A stretch of DNA of 40,030 nucleotides, from NCBI GenBank assembly GCA_049999805.1, contig JBNGIO010006373.1:18201-58230 (forward strand), read 5' to 3'. The notes beneath the pieces were generated by a model. It was given only the letters and a program-made list of their open reading frames with translations. It was not told the origin of the DNA and ran no database searches. Position 1 is the stretch's first letter. Each line of letters opens with the position of its first letter. Origin of the DNA: Folioceros fuciformis (taxonomy: Eukaryota > Anthocerotophyta > Anthocerotopsida > Anthocerotales). Positions 8,148 to 20,046 of this stretch are shown here, piece by piece. Both the position numbers and the translations under genes were made by a program.

Positions 8148-11100
8148 CTACTTGCTACCCTTAGGACTGGGACTTCGATCCCTCTCCCTTTCTCTACTTC
8201 TCTCTCGGTTTCTTTCAATGCTTTTCTCCTTGCTCCTTTCTCTACTTCTCTCCCGGCTCCGCCCCCTACTTCTGCTGCGAGACCTGTCTCTTTCGCGCTC
8301 TCTCCCACGACTGTCTTTGTCCTTTTGTCGGGAACCACCGTCCCTATGTCTCTCCTTGCTCCGACTGCGACCACGATCCCTGCTTCGACTGCGCTCCCTA
8401 CTCCTGCCCCTGCTTCTGCCACGGTCTCTACTCCTGCTGCGGTCCCTTCGAATTTTTCTGGGATCTCTACTCCTGGTTGAGTTGGCACTGTAAGGATCAC
8501 CTGACCGACCAGGATATGCATCCCTTGCATTCAAAATCTCTCTCTGCCTCAGAGCTGCAGCAGTGTCCTTGATCTCTACAGGCTTCCGGGTTGGATATAG
8601 AGTCCTCTGATACTGGTTGGGATGCTGCCACTTCGCCATACCTACCCCTCCTACACCAGCGCCCACAGCAGCACCCACAGGCCCTCCCGTTTGCGTAGCA
8701 GCAGGAGCGGCTCTGTTTGCAGCACCTGCATCTGGAAGCAGCTGCTGGGGAGCTGGGCCCCGCACCCATGATGTTGGATCACCGGGCATAGCTGCACGAG
8801 CCCTGTCAACAGCAGCAAACCTTTGCTGTTGAGCTGCAAAGACTCCAGGAGTGGTAGTGTTCAACATAGACATTGCTGGCCGAGGAGCCTGGAAGTTGGT
8901 TGCTCCTGCTGGCATTGGAGCCCTCCATTCTGGCATAGCATTACTCCTCAACTGCTGATCCATCACTCCACCCCTGGCTGCAAACTGCTGCTGCAAAGAA
9001 GAAAGAGCAGCACCAGGAGCACCGAACGACTGCCCTTGCACACTGGAGATATGGGTGGCACCCCTTGACATGAGAGTATCTGACTCCACCTGGCCACCAG
9101 GATAATCCCTGCGCCCACCAGCAGTGAGAAAGGCCACATCCTGTGGCATGGGCAAGGAGGGCAGATTGTTGACAGTGGGCTGCGGCTGGTTCCCCATGTA
9201 ACGTGGATCCATGACAGGAAGCACCCTCTGCTGTTGCTGCTGTGAGTAGGCAGCAACAGGTGGTACGCCAGGTGCTTGCTGCAAGTTGTAAGCGGGAGCA
9301 GCAGCAGGCGTGGAAGCTGAAAAGTCTGGAGCGTTGTGCATATCACTGTAGTATCGAGCAGCAGCAGCAGAAGGGTGAGGATATACCGGTACACCACCAG
9401 AATTCATCAAAGTCTGCTCTTTAGGCAGCTCAACACCGAAATGACCCTGGCCTGACTCGGGATTGAGACTTCCGGAGCTCTTGATCGCAAGGTCACTTGC
9501 TCCAGACGCCACCTGGTGACCCATTGTTGTTGCCCTTTGAGTAGCGCTGCCAAAATCAAACTCTGGAAGATCATCTTCGTCCGTTGGGGAAGGCGGCCTC
9601 TGCGCTAGGGGACCTCTGGGCCAAAAGCCTGGAGGTGCCTCCATCATCTGCTCTTTCTTGGTCGTCAGAAGCTGCGAAGCAACTCGGGGATCTGCATGGG
9701 CGGATAGTTTGGACATAGGAGATGGAAGAGCAGAAGAAAGTGCAACTCCCGCGCCGGACCCTGATTGACCTCTGCTTGCAGCATCAGGAGCAAACGGAAA
9801 TGCAGGTGAGGGTCCTGGGAAGAAGCCTGGAGGAACATCTGCAAGATCGTGATCCTCATTCGCCCCCCGAGAGGGCAAATTCGTCTGTTGGCGAGGCGCC
9901 AAGGAGCTCTCTTTGCTCAACCCTGCAACAGACCTTTCCTCGGCGCCTTGCACTCCTCCAAGGGGAGCAACAGGCTGCTGCTGATAATTTACAGAATTCG
10001 TGACAGACGGCGATTGCCGGAAGGAGTCTCTAACAGGAGTTCTTGTGGAGGGATCACTTTCAACATGCTTTTGCATTGATAATCCATGAGTGGATACATG
10101 AGCCGAAGATGAAGCAGATCCTTTTCTGGAAGATGTCATACCCGACTTTGCAGCCTCAGCTTGACTAGGGGACACGGTGGACTTTCCTGAAAATCCAACT
10201 CGCTTATTGTTCTGGTTAGGACCCCTACTCGGCACACTAGACTGCATCTGGTTTTTGCGCCACACGACCACACCCATGAGCAACTCTTCCCCCTCACCGA
10301 TGACGGAACTACTGTTCTGAGGATGCCCATGCTCAGCCAAAAGCTTAGTAGTATCATTTCCAGGAGGTAGCAGATATAACTCAAAGCCAGGCGAAGGCTC
10401 AGCATATCCTACTCTCTCTCCTGAGCGATACTGTTCTGCAACCTGCAGATGCCATGTAGAGTGTGTTATCAGACACACTTCTGCTAACCCTTCCCTCTCC
10501 ACGTCTTATAAGTTTCATGTGCCCCCCACCACATTATCACAACACTATTGTTCCTCAGGGACATTCTCGACATGTTCCACATTCACAGCAGCTGGGCGAA
10601 AGATAGCCTACCTCGGTCAGAAGATTAGCAGGCCCACCCTCTTGTTCCTCCTGCTTGCAAATTGAGAGAACCTGAGAAAAATAAATATCGACTCCGAACT
10701 GTTATTAATGCTTTTATGGAAAACCTGCGAAGGAGATAAAGCCACCATGGACTCTGCACACTACACCTCTAGACCTTCACTCACTGCTAATTGTACATCC
10801 TATTCAAGAGACATCCATTCCACAAAAAAGATGGATAACTGTAGCATCCAAAGAACATAAATAAAGCCGACGAAAACAAGCCCACTCACAGGATGAAGGC
10901 TTCAACCTTCAAGTCAGTACTACATAATTCCAGTACTTCTTGTGACTGTGCAGCTAAAGGCATCGGGCCATGAGGAGGCCAAAAGCTGGAAGACTTCTTT
11001 CCAGGGAACTCAGTATCACAAAGACCACGCTTGCCTGTACGAAACTCAGAAAGCGAACTTGTTTCCGATCAACGGTTCAGGAAGCCACACCCGTTCATGG

Positions 11101-13583
11101 CAGCTGAGACGAGGAGAGTCAAAAGAAAGGGAGGAGGGGCAAACCAGGATTCACATCACAGACATCTCAAGGACACATGGAGCACGAGTTCAGGACGACT
11201 GAAAAGAATCAACTTACCATGACTGACCTAGACCGAGAACTTTGAAGCTCCTGCAAAAACTTCGTCAAAGCTCCAAGCCTCACCCTTCCCTTGACCTCAA
11301 TCACTTTTGACCACTCATTCAAATCCGCCTTGTCTCCACTGCAGAGCCATATGAACGCGAAAAATGGTCAGCCACCCGGGCTACCAACCAGCAAGCCTGT
11401 ACTGAGCTAAAATAAATCACAATTAAACAAAGAGCCAAAACTAGAGTGTTACCTTCGGAAGAATATTCTCACTGGTGTCAATTTGGAATTGTTCGTCTGC
11501 AAGTTCCCCTCCCAAACCATTACGCATGGTGCAGGAGAAGGTGATGCCTCCACCTCTTGCTTACCTGCTTTTTCTGCTGCTGCCTTCTCTTCCACTACTG
11601 CATCTCGAGACTCCTGAAAATCATCCATTGACGGGATAGCCGGCAAATTGGGGTCCAGGGTGGTTTCTGTTGCCAACTCGACGTCTGGCATGTCTGTGTC
11701 CAGATCATTCCTGTCGGCATCAGCATCCGTCACAGGTGGTGGAGATGCTGCATTCCTTGCCACCTCTGTCAGTACCAGATCCTCTGTTTCGTTCTTCACA
11801 TCTATCTCTTCTTTTGTAACATTCTTGGAGGGGCTTTGATGAATCGCAGTCACCTCGACACTAGGAAGGACATCCTGGACATCCTTCTCCTCATAAATCT
11901 GGAACTCCCCTTTATGAGTCTTTTTCACAATGAACCGTGGGTCCACATCTGCATCTGTCAATACCACCATGTGTGCGAGCTCCTCAGCTTTGGCAGTCCT
12001 CCACTCCGACAGTTCCTTGGAGGCCAGTTCTTCTGCTGTCATGTTGCACAAAGTCTCTGGGGTTATTTCCCCAGAAAAGACCCGAGCCCGCAGCTCCGGA
12101 TTATTCTTATCCTTGAGATTGAAAAGCAGGGACCGTGCCTTCTCTTTGTACTTTTTGTTCACTCCTCCAAAAACTACGAACAACTGAGACTCGATACTGA
12201 CGGCAACTTTCCTAGCTTGCTCCACCACACGCTGCTGTAGCAGCTCAACTTCAGCCATGATATTCTCGCTGTGGCCATCCTTCATCTCAGTGTCAGGCTC
12301 CTTAGCGGCAGTCTCAATCGACTCCATCGCGGACAAATCATCCTCAACTTTCAGCTCGCCATCTGCCACGAAAAATTGCCGCCCACCAGTCCCTTCGACT
12401 TCAATGCAGGGGACATCCCCAGCCACATCATCACGGGATGTTTCTTCAAGCCCTACCATATCAACGTCCACCTTGTCTCCTTTCGTCACGTTGTTGGGCT
12501 CATTGGCACGAGTGTTCCCATCCCCACCCACGTCCGCTTTAGGTTCCGACTCTGCATTCCCGATCTGGGAACTGTCGACAATTTGCAAGGCCGAAGTCAA
12601 CGAATCGCGCAGTTTCAGTCTCGTCGACTCCACCTGCGGAGCAGAAACGGCGGTTTTCGGCGAGGTAGACTCGAGCATCACCACCTTGTTATCGAGCTCT
12701 TGTTTCTGCCGTTGCTTGTCATGCCACCCAATCATCTGCTTCAATGAGACATCATCCACGGGAGACGCAGATGCCACACCTTGCTCCGGCCGATGGCGTT
12801 GCTTCGTTCTGGAAATGGCCTCAAGCTTCTTCAGCGGAGCTTTATCCCCAACAACATGAGGAATGTTTACTTCAGCGCCAAAGGGAACTTCATGTGCATA
12901 CGTGCTCTTTGTTTCAAAACCATAAAGAGAGTTTGACACATAATTGTATGGTGGCAATGTATCCACAAAAGCAAAGGGATCATTCGGCGGCTCGAACCAC
13001 GGAAAAAGAGTCATCCGTTGTGGCGCTGCTGGTCCACTCGTCCACTGCGAATGTGCCTTCAAATCCTCCTCCGCAGGAATCTGAAAGGTCTTGATACCCT
13101 GCTGCGCATCGTGATCCACCACCTGCTACCACAACGGGCACCACAAAAGGCATGTAGATCAGCGCCCCTCGCACACAAGAAAGAACAAAGACCAGCTCCT
13201 CCCAAGTCAGAAACCCGTCACGATCTTCTCTCACACACAGAAGCTAAACTCCAGGCTAGCAATAAATGATAGCGGCACACATCACGCAACATACACGGCA
13301 TGTCCCAGCCATCAGCTCCCAACAACAAGGAAGGCCCCCGCAAAACTCTTCAAGCTCCACCACACAAACCCCAGAGCCTGGACCAGCCCGCACCGGGGAT
13401 GAGAGGAGGGCACCAAACAACCAAGGCCGGCGAACGGCAACAGAAGCAGCAAAGAAATCAAGGACACAGATCTTGGTCAGGAAACTGGCACAACAAGTAT
13501 GGCACCAGCCGTGGCACCGACGGAGGGGTAAGGAGAGTCACCTCAGAAACGCCACCACCAAATCTCATCTCTGAAGTCCCCAT
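8148..13583 (-). CDS. TFIIS-central-domain / SPOC protein with RS tail
   Basis: Predicted exons on the minus strand: 13583-13542 (least sure), 13122-11453, 11338-11218, 10671-10612 and 10442-8148; all junctions are GT-AG with matching phases, giving about 1395 residues. The TFIIS central (TFS2M) domain ends near residue 405 and includes LFVVFGGVNKKYKEKARSLL, FNLKDKNNPELRARV and TAEELASKELSEWR. The SPOC domain spans about residues 548-690. It starts CVMVWEGNLQ at the end of exon 2, runs through two small exons (GDKADLNEW, GRVRLGALTKFLQEL) and ends ERVGYAEPSPGFELYLLPP, then VVVWRKNQ. Next comes a long Pro/Gln/Ser-rich disordered region, and finally about 110 residues of RS/RE/RD repeats. Plant TFIIS-SPOC proteins resemble PHF3/Bye1 elongation factors, in which SPOC can read the phosphorylated Pol II tail. 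The RS tail hints at a link to splicing. Its 3' end faces the DUF309 gene. Confidence 0.88.
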
Positions 13584-14394
13584 GGGCCCAGCTCATCGCT
13601 CAGCTCTATCCTCCGGGTGATACCGGTCGGGTTGCCAGGTCCCAGCGGAGGCGGCAAAGAAACCAAACCGATCCCGCTTCCGCTCTCTCAAGACGTGACC
13701 TAGAGCGCAACTGAACCTCACCCCTTGAAAGTTACACACGCTTTATGCACCCGAGGGAATTAAGTTAGGTCACATGCATTAGAGTGCTGGCAGCAGGCTC
13801 CATCCCGAGATGCACATGAGTGACGGGCAAACTATGGAAATCGAGACAGCACAAAAAGCTGGAAGGAATCTGTTTCATTCAGAATAACGCAATAACGTCC
13901 TCCAACACGTACATTCCTTTCCGTTCCCTTCTGTATTCTATAGAGGTTGTGACGGGCCATCCAATATAGAATTTCATGAACCATCCTTCCTTGATTAGGA
14001 TGGTTAACATTCATTCTCATATTCTTTTGACTCATATTTATTTATTTATTTTATTTTACTATAATTATAAGTAGAGAGTTTATTAGAATTAAGAAATAAT
14101 AAAACTCATTTATCTTGAAGGCAAAGTACATGTCCCAGGGATGTCTTGACGAGTATGAGAACGGAAATTGACGTTTTCCACACTCACATTATCACTCTTG
14201 AATTGTTCTAGACACAATCTCTAGTTTACTTGAGAAAAACAAGATGAGAAACCCATCTCCTCCACAAGAGGGGGACAAAACCACCAAAGGTGATTGGGTC
14301 ATCACGAGAGAGCTGGTGAGCCTAAATACTACCAACAACACCCCCAGATACTATGGTCCGGAGGAATAAGGTTCTACCTACCTACCTTTGGTCT
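13584..14394. other. SPOC 5' flank and AT-rich repeat DNA
   Basis: The first 150 bp are promoter or leader candidates for the SPOC gene. A 67-codon minus-strand open frame at 13832-14035 has a balanced, protein-like composition but matches nothing I know. 14030-14110 is AT-rich with TTTATTTA runs. No gene is supported. Confidence 0.45.
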
Positions 14395-14470
14395 CATTTG
14401 ATGTTGCCTCCTCTGCTACTTTCGTGGTCTTCATGGCAAGGGGGATAAAGGTGTGTAATCCTTGCAAAGG
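14395..14470 (-). repeat. Dispersed repeat copy C (short relic)
   Basis: On the minus strand this gives YTPLQGLHTFIPLAMKTTK, similar to the HTFIPL block of copies A and B. It is a short, more diverged relic of the same reading frame. The similarity is limited to about 25 codons, so the assignment is tentative. Confidence 0.4.
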
Positions 14471-14705
14471 GGTGTACTTGTGAATCTTGGCCAATGCACT
14501 CTCCTCATCCATCCAACCTCAAGAGTTGAGGACAACATGCTCATAGACTGACTCAACCTATCGTAGACCCTATTATCGTTGCTCGTAGACCAACTTCAGT
14601 CCATGACAAGCACATCTACAACAAATTTCTATTCTCCTTGATGAAGGAGAAGGAGAGTCAAGAGAGAAACGCTGTTGAGCGAAGTACATGAGCCCACGCT
14701 GTTGA

Positions 14706-14809
14706 GCAAAGTACATGAGCCCTTCTTGAAGGACAGAAAATTGGCCTTTGTGNNNNNNNNNNGCAAAGTACATGAGCCCTTCTTGAAGGACAGAAAATTG
14801 GCCTTTGTG
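14706..14809. repeat. 10-N gap flanked by identical 47-bp ends
   Basis: The 47 bases ending at 14752, starting GCAAAGTACATGAGCCC, are repeated exactly from 14763 to 14809, with ten Ns between. The left copy is a perfect suffix and the right copy a perfect prefix at the gap, as expected if two overlapping contig ends were scaffolded without merging. A related partial copy (AAGTACATGAGCCC) lies just upstream at 14684-14697, so a true tandem repeat cannot be excluded. Confidence 0.85.
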
Positions 14810-15364
14810 GTCAATGAAACGTGACATGCTTTGCATTTGTGCTTAGTGATGTGTTGTTCCCAACACAGTAATGGACATTATGTGTTCTAAAGTTGTCCAG
14901 TGGTAGTTGTAGGAGAAGAAAGAGTAAGACAAAGGCTAGACTAAACCAAAGTAAAACCTCATCACATTAGAGAATGTGGCTAAGTCGAAGCAAGGATTGA
15001 AAACCTGGATTCTTGAAACCTGGATTCTTTCCGCCAAGGGATAGAAGTTGAAGTTAATCTTGAGAAGAAGATTGAGCTACATTTGCTCATATTCCATTTC
15101 AAGAAGCTTAGAGCCCTCAGGTGCCCATCAAGGCATAAGAGCCTTTGCCACACAAGAAAGAGAGTCCCCATCGAGGAGGCATAGTAGCCTTTGGCCACAT
15201 AAGAGAGTCCCTAGCCGTTCTATGAAGGAACCAACAAACTCGAAGAAAAGGATCAACGAAAATGAGGGTCTTGTTCTATAGGTTGGGTCGTATATGGGAG
15301 TAGAGCCCAGAACCATGTACGTAGACCACCTACGGATTCGTACACCTGTGCTTATCGGCGCTGT
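14810..15364. other. Non-coding, 3' flank of ML gene
   Basis: No gene recognised. A 15-bp word, AACCTGGATTCTT with flanks, is tandemly duplicated near 15001-15030. The part near 15300-15364 would be the 3' untranslated region of the ML-domain gene. Confidence 0.5.
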
Positions 15365-16163
15365 CTACTTGGTAGCGAGCCTGAGAGCAGGCTGCTCACC
15401 GGCCTCGTGCTGTAGGATGGATGGGAACTCGGTAGTCTTGGAGTCTAGTCCAGAGGACCATGACCAAGTGATCTCAAAGTTCACATACGTGCACGCCAGC
15501 ACGTTTCCGGCAACATCCAGAATTTGCAGCTTGATTTTGTAGGAGCCCTGCCCACAGTTGGCAACACAACGCAGCCTTTTGTCAGACAAAGGCATCCCCT
15601 GAGGAAGGGACCTTACAACACCAAGCCAACGGGGAACGGCCAGAGAACACACCGGGGGAGTGATCTTCGGAAGGACTTCAGAATTGCTCAATGTGAATTC
15701 ACCAGGCTGGATAGGGCACGGCGTCTTGGAGCACAAGTCGTCCTTTTCGCTGTGCACAGGGATGTTGTGGAAGTATACGGTGATGGATACTGTCCCGCCC
15801 GTGATCTCCTGATCTGAACACAGGCACGCATACACAAAGCGTGAATCCCCAGACCGCACGGACATGACGGAATATTGTGGCAAACCTGCACCGGACAGCA
15901 CGTACCAGTGGTCGCTGGCACTAGGAACTCAGCGACATCTCCGCTCACGACAGGGTCTGGATTCACCGTCACACCCTGCACGGTGATAGGATATGCCCTC
16001 GAGTCTGCAATGCGACCACAAGGTGAGAAGCCCGGCAAACCCCTGCGATATCCGACCTTGAAGGAAGAAGAAACCAACCGCAAACGCTCCACGATGATGT
16101 TGCTAATGTTGGAGGAATTACAGCTCCCAACGCCAGCACCAAGACTAGGGCGAGGAACCCCAT
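15365..16163 (-). CDS. ML-domain (MD-2-related lipid-recognition) secreted protein
   Basis: Four coding exons on the minus strand: 16163-16122, 16056-15906, 15813-15653 and 15547-15365, about 178 residues. Exon 1 encodes a hydrophobic signal peptide (MGFLALVLVLALGA). The ML domain follows: YPITVQGVTVNPDPVVSGDV, then ITGGTVSITVYFHNIPVHSE, DLCSKTPCPIQPGEFTL, VLPKITPP, and GSYKIKLQILD with LACTYVNFEI. The Cys spacing matches plant ML/NPC2-like proteins, which bind lipids or sterols in the secretory pathway. Intron 1 (65 bp) has a strong pyrimidine tract but a CAAG acceptor and is the least certain. Intron 2 is 92 bp (GTACGT...TTCAG). Intron 3 is 105 bp, GTGTGT...GGGCAG, divisible by three and stop-free. 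The C-terminal 30 residues extend beyond the usual family length. Confidence 0.82.
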
Positions 16164-16865
16164 CGCAATCGTGGTATGCGCGCGTCCTCCTGTCGCGATG
16201 GGAATAGGTGCCCTGGCAGCGGGACTCGAGGACTAAGAAGGCTCTTTTTGTTGCTCGATAGGGTTTGTGGTGGGGCATATGCCGTGGTGGTACACCCAGA
16301 AGGTTCATCTCGCACAATGGTGGAATTCAGAGAGGACATCGTGGCCACCATGGGGAGCTCAACCCTGGAGAGGCTCGACATGTTTCAGGCTGCAGGTTAC
16401 GGCAGGAACAGTAGTCCAGTAGTCGAATTTGCCTTTGGCTGCGGATCTGCAGTACATCGATCCAAGCTCAATTTTGGAGATGGAAATGGTGTGTCCCAGT
16501 TCCTCATTTCCGTAGTGCACATTACGTAGTTGCGTGTTCTCACGCTCGGTTATCGAAGTCCTCTGGAAATCTGGACGATGAGCTCACCGGATCACATTAA
16601 CAAACATTCACTAGGATTACTTTCTAAATGCTAAGCCATCGCGCACCCACCGTTCATCACAATCCCTGCAATTTCCGGCACGCTCTCTCTGCTGCTTCGG
16701 GAGGCACTCCTGAAATGCAATTGCGGGCAGGCTCGGTGCTTTGCTGCTGTGGAGCCATAGTCTGAAAAGTTTGAACTGGTGCTCAGTTTGTCAGGAACTC
16801 GTGCCGATGTGATGTCAGGAACTGGAAAATCCTTTGTGTGTGAGTTACTAGGATGTGAGGGGTAT
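16164..16865. other. 5' flank of ML gene, no gene supported
   Basis: Contains the presumed ML promoter. A minus-strand open frame of 92 codons (16631-16909) overlaps the next candidate ORF in another frame. It could be a second exon of that candidate, but I find no good splice sites to join them. Confidence 0.4.
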
Positions 16866-17096
16866 TCAGAAGACTGAAGGTTCTTGGAGAATCCTTGAGT
16901 TAGTTCCAAGTAACTGCTCTGAATGACAACTGAGAATCACAAAGCCTCTGCTCGATTTGCAACCCGGCTGCAGCTGCACGTCTGCCATCTCTCTCGGCAC
17001 AGCCCGTGTCTCTCCTGCGACGGTCGAGAGCTCGAGAACCAGCGGCCCCTCGCGGCAACGGCGCACTGCGTCAAGAAGGTATAGGCTACGGAACAT
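16866..17096 (-). CDS. Small hypothetical protein (weak candidate)
   Basis: A 76-codon open frame starts with ATG at 17096 and reads MFRSLYLLDAVRRCREG. Such a hydrophobic-basic start could be a mitochondrial presequence. It diverges from the SUF4 homologue, 420 bp away. No domain is recognised, and it may continue by splicing into sequence around 16640-16800, where another frame has a Cys-containing stretch ending ERACRKLQGL. It may equally be a chance frame. Confidence 0.25.
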   Translation of the reverse strand: MFRSLYLLDAVRRCREGPLVLELSTVAGETRAVPREMADVQLQPGCKSSRGFVILSCHSEQLLGTNSRILQEPSVF

Positions 17097-17515
17097 GGTA
17101 CGCTAGACAACTGGAAGGGACAGACGCGGGAGGGAGACAGAAATGAACCCTGGTTGCCCCAAGCCTGACCGATAACGCTGAGAACACCTGGTACACAGTA
17201 TTGATCTCCGTTTAGTGGATAAGTCGCCTAAAGAAACTTCTCTCCTCGGAGTTTATTCGAAGTAGAGTACTACCTATACGTGCAACTGACCTGCATACAT
17301 ATGTAGTAGGTGGTGGCTTTGCACTCGGACCCGACCGTAGCTGGCTGCCCTAATTTTTCAAAGCTCAGCGGGAGGCAAAGTTGGACGGCACCTGAGAGTC
17401 CCGGCAGTGCGCCCAATCGTTCTCGTGTAGGACGGTGCGGGTGGAGGGATCTCAAGGGTTTCCAGCAAGCTGTCTGTCCAGGTTTTGATTTTTATCCTAC
17501 CTTGAAGGCAGAGAC

Positions 17516-20046
17516 ATGGGGAAGAAAAAGAAGAAGACCCTCAAGGTTTGGTGCTTCTACTGCGAGCGCGAGTTTGAGGATGAGAAGATTCTCATTCAGC
17601 ACCAGAAGGCCAAACATTTCAAGTGCCATGTTTGCCACAAGAAGCTATCCACGGCTGGAGGAATGGTGGTGCACGTTCTCCAAGTGCACAAAGAGTCTAT
17701 CACAAAGTAGGTTCTCAGACCTTGCGAGCGGCTTGACCGCTGGAAGGGCTGATAATTGAGCTTTCTGACGGAGTGCACCTCTAGAGCATCACTCTCTGGG
17801 TGACTGTTGGCATTCTTGGACGATGCTTACCTTAATCGAGCTTATGCGTGCAGAGTCCCAAACGCGAAGCCTGACAGAGAGTCTACTGAGCTGGAGATTT
17901 TTGGAATGGAGGGCATTCCCCTGGAAATTTTAGCCGCCCACGATGGAAGTGAGCTTGTAGACGGTATTCACCTCTGCCTTGAACCTGTGTATTGAGATTG
18001 GTGCTCATGTTTGTGTGTGAAGAGCATGCCCATATTTTCAAGTGCGTGAATGGATTCCTATTCTCTCTGTGGAACTCTCCACCGATTCCTCTTCAAGATC
18101 TAGGGTGCTGAGGAAATTGCGGCTCCACTGCCGTACAATTTTTTTGTGTGATCCGTGTGTTTTTGACGGAGTCTGGTCTTCTTGGTTGGCCTGTAGCCAT
18201 GCCTGTGCTGCTCGTATGGTGGTGGCCCTGGGATTTTCTCTGTTTTGTTGATTGGGAAACTTTTGTGACCTGGTGAATTGGAAAGGGATCAGTACATTTG
18301 ATGCTCGTGGTAAAGTTGATTCGTCACGGGTCATCTTAAGGAACACGTATGGTGTTTAAGGTCAGAAGAGTATCTCCTTTGTGATTCCTGGTAACCATTG
18401 CATGTCCAAGCATGTAGGGTTGGTTTGAGTGTATCATGTTTTTATTTCAAAGGTTCAATAATAACTTTTTATGGGAGCTTCGTGTTACACAGAAGAAGAA
18501 AGGCCATCGAAGGTTGTGAGGGTGGAGATCCCCCCACCTTCTGCATATGGAGGAATAGTTATGGGATCGTCCGCACTGGGTATGGCCCCCCAACCGCTGT
18601 ATACTGCAATTCCGCCTGTGTAAGTATCTCTTCCCTACCTTACACTTGGTGCCTTTCTGTGTGCCAGGTGTTGGATGCATGATTTCCATCAAGGTGCGTA
18701 GGACATTTCTTTTGGTGTAGGGAAATCTTTTGCTTCTTGAGCTTAGTGATGTGATGGGAAACCATGATTCATGTAGCTGTTCAGACATGTTGTCCAGACA
18801 TGCCCACGTTGTGTTCGATCTAGGGGGCCTTGACAGCAAGCCTGATAGATCAGATAAGTGCTGGACATGAAAGGGATTGGGAACCGCTCATGTTGGCTTG
18901 CTGGGTTCTGTATGATGGTTAGCGAAGTAGTAGTCTGTGTGTGACTGACTACGATGAAGATCTCTAACTCTTGCTAATATTTCGATTTGCTGTGATCCTC
19001 CAGGTACGTTCCTCCTCCTCCAGGTGCACCTCGACCACCGTCTTGGCCACAACAGCCGCCTATGAACCAGCCTTGGTCATCTATGCCTATGCCAGGACAA
19101 GGTTTGATGCCCTCCCGACCTCCTCAACCACCCCAACCTCTGTTTCCCATCCAAAATGTGCGTCCTTCTCCGGCTAATCCAAGTCCTGGAGTACCTGGCT
19201 TGTCGCAACCCCTGTTTCCCATCCGACCACCTTCAGCCTCGTCTCCTCCTCCTCCTTCTGCGCAGCCCTTGTTTCCTCTTGGAGCTCCTGCTAATGGGAT
19301 TCCGAGTGGCCACTTGTCGCCTACTTTGCCTCCACCTCCTGGTTTGACATCAAGCCCATTGGCACCGAGGCCACCTGGAGACGAAGGACAGAGTCTAGTG
19401 AGCAACTTAACAGCTTCTTCGCCCATGTCATCCGCAAGGCCACCGGTGCCACCGCCCCATCTGTATGGAGGTAAGTCTACTTCCCAGTCGGTATTGCTAG
19501 TTTCGTTCCGGTCACTGTGACTTTACAATGAGGAGGACTGACGGAAACGATAACAGGCATGCCTCTCATACCACCACCCATCAGCCACATGTATGCGTCG
19601 GGACCAAACACCGGCGGTCCATCCATTGGACCACCTCCAGTGATATCAAACAAGCCACCAGTCCCTCCAGGCACAGTGACTGAAGTTTACCTGGTTTGGG
19701 ATGACGAGTTAATGTCCATGGTATTTTCTCTCTCCATACTCGCATGGTTTATGCAAATCCATTGTCTCTTGCTTAATGAATCGGCTCTCGCTGACCCATC
19801 TCATTCTTCTTTCACAGGAAGAAAGACGGGCAGCATTACCCCAATATCAAGTCCAGGAGGATGAAGTGCAGGTAAACTGAAGGATTTGATCTAAAATGGC
19901 CGCCACCTGACATGACAATCCTCCATCTGCAGCTGGACGTGTTTCTGAACCATGGCCTGCGTCTATTTCAGATGAACACAGTAGATGCTGCTATTGATAG
20001 AAGAATTTTGGAAAGCAGTTTGCGGATGGAATTCGAAGTAGCGTAG
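17516..20046 (+). CDS. SUF4: BuGZ/SUF4-type C2H2 zinc-finger protein
   Basis: Seven coding exons, all phases consistent: 17516-17706, 17854-17948, 18493-18619, 19004-19470, 19557-19720, 19818-19871 and 19972-20046; about 390 residues. Exon 1 encodes a Lys-rich start and two linked C2H2 fingers (C13, C16, H29, H34; C37, C40, H53, H58) with [16 protein letters not shown]. Exon 2 carries the conserved VPNAK and GMEGIP segment. The middle is a Pro-rich low-complexity region with QPLFPI repeats. The C-terminal part has [17 protein letters not shown] and [17 protein letters not shown], the GLEBS-like segment, then an AAIDRRI helix. Animal BuGZ binds microtubules and BUB3 through GLEBS; Arabidopsis SUF4 acts with FRIGIDA on FLC. 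Outside flowering plants the BuGZ-like role seems likelier. The symbol reflects homology only. Confidence 0.93.

Noticed and set aside
8128-8493. Leu-rich plus-strand ORF of 121 codons
   Set aside because: It is the complement of the RS-repeat tail of the SPOC protein; low-complexity Leu/Ser/Arg composition explains its length.
12257-12859. Plus-strand ORF of 200 codons, Ser/Thr-rich
   Set aside because: It is the complement of the TFIIS-SPOC coding exon, which has clear domain homology on the other strand.
13266-13620. Two overlapping plus-strand ORFs of about 105 codons rich in Gln, Pro and Thr
   Set aside because: They are antisense to the presumed first intron and leader of the SPOC gene, have no homology I recognise and occur in two frames at once.
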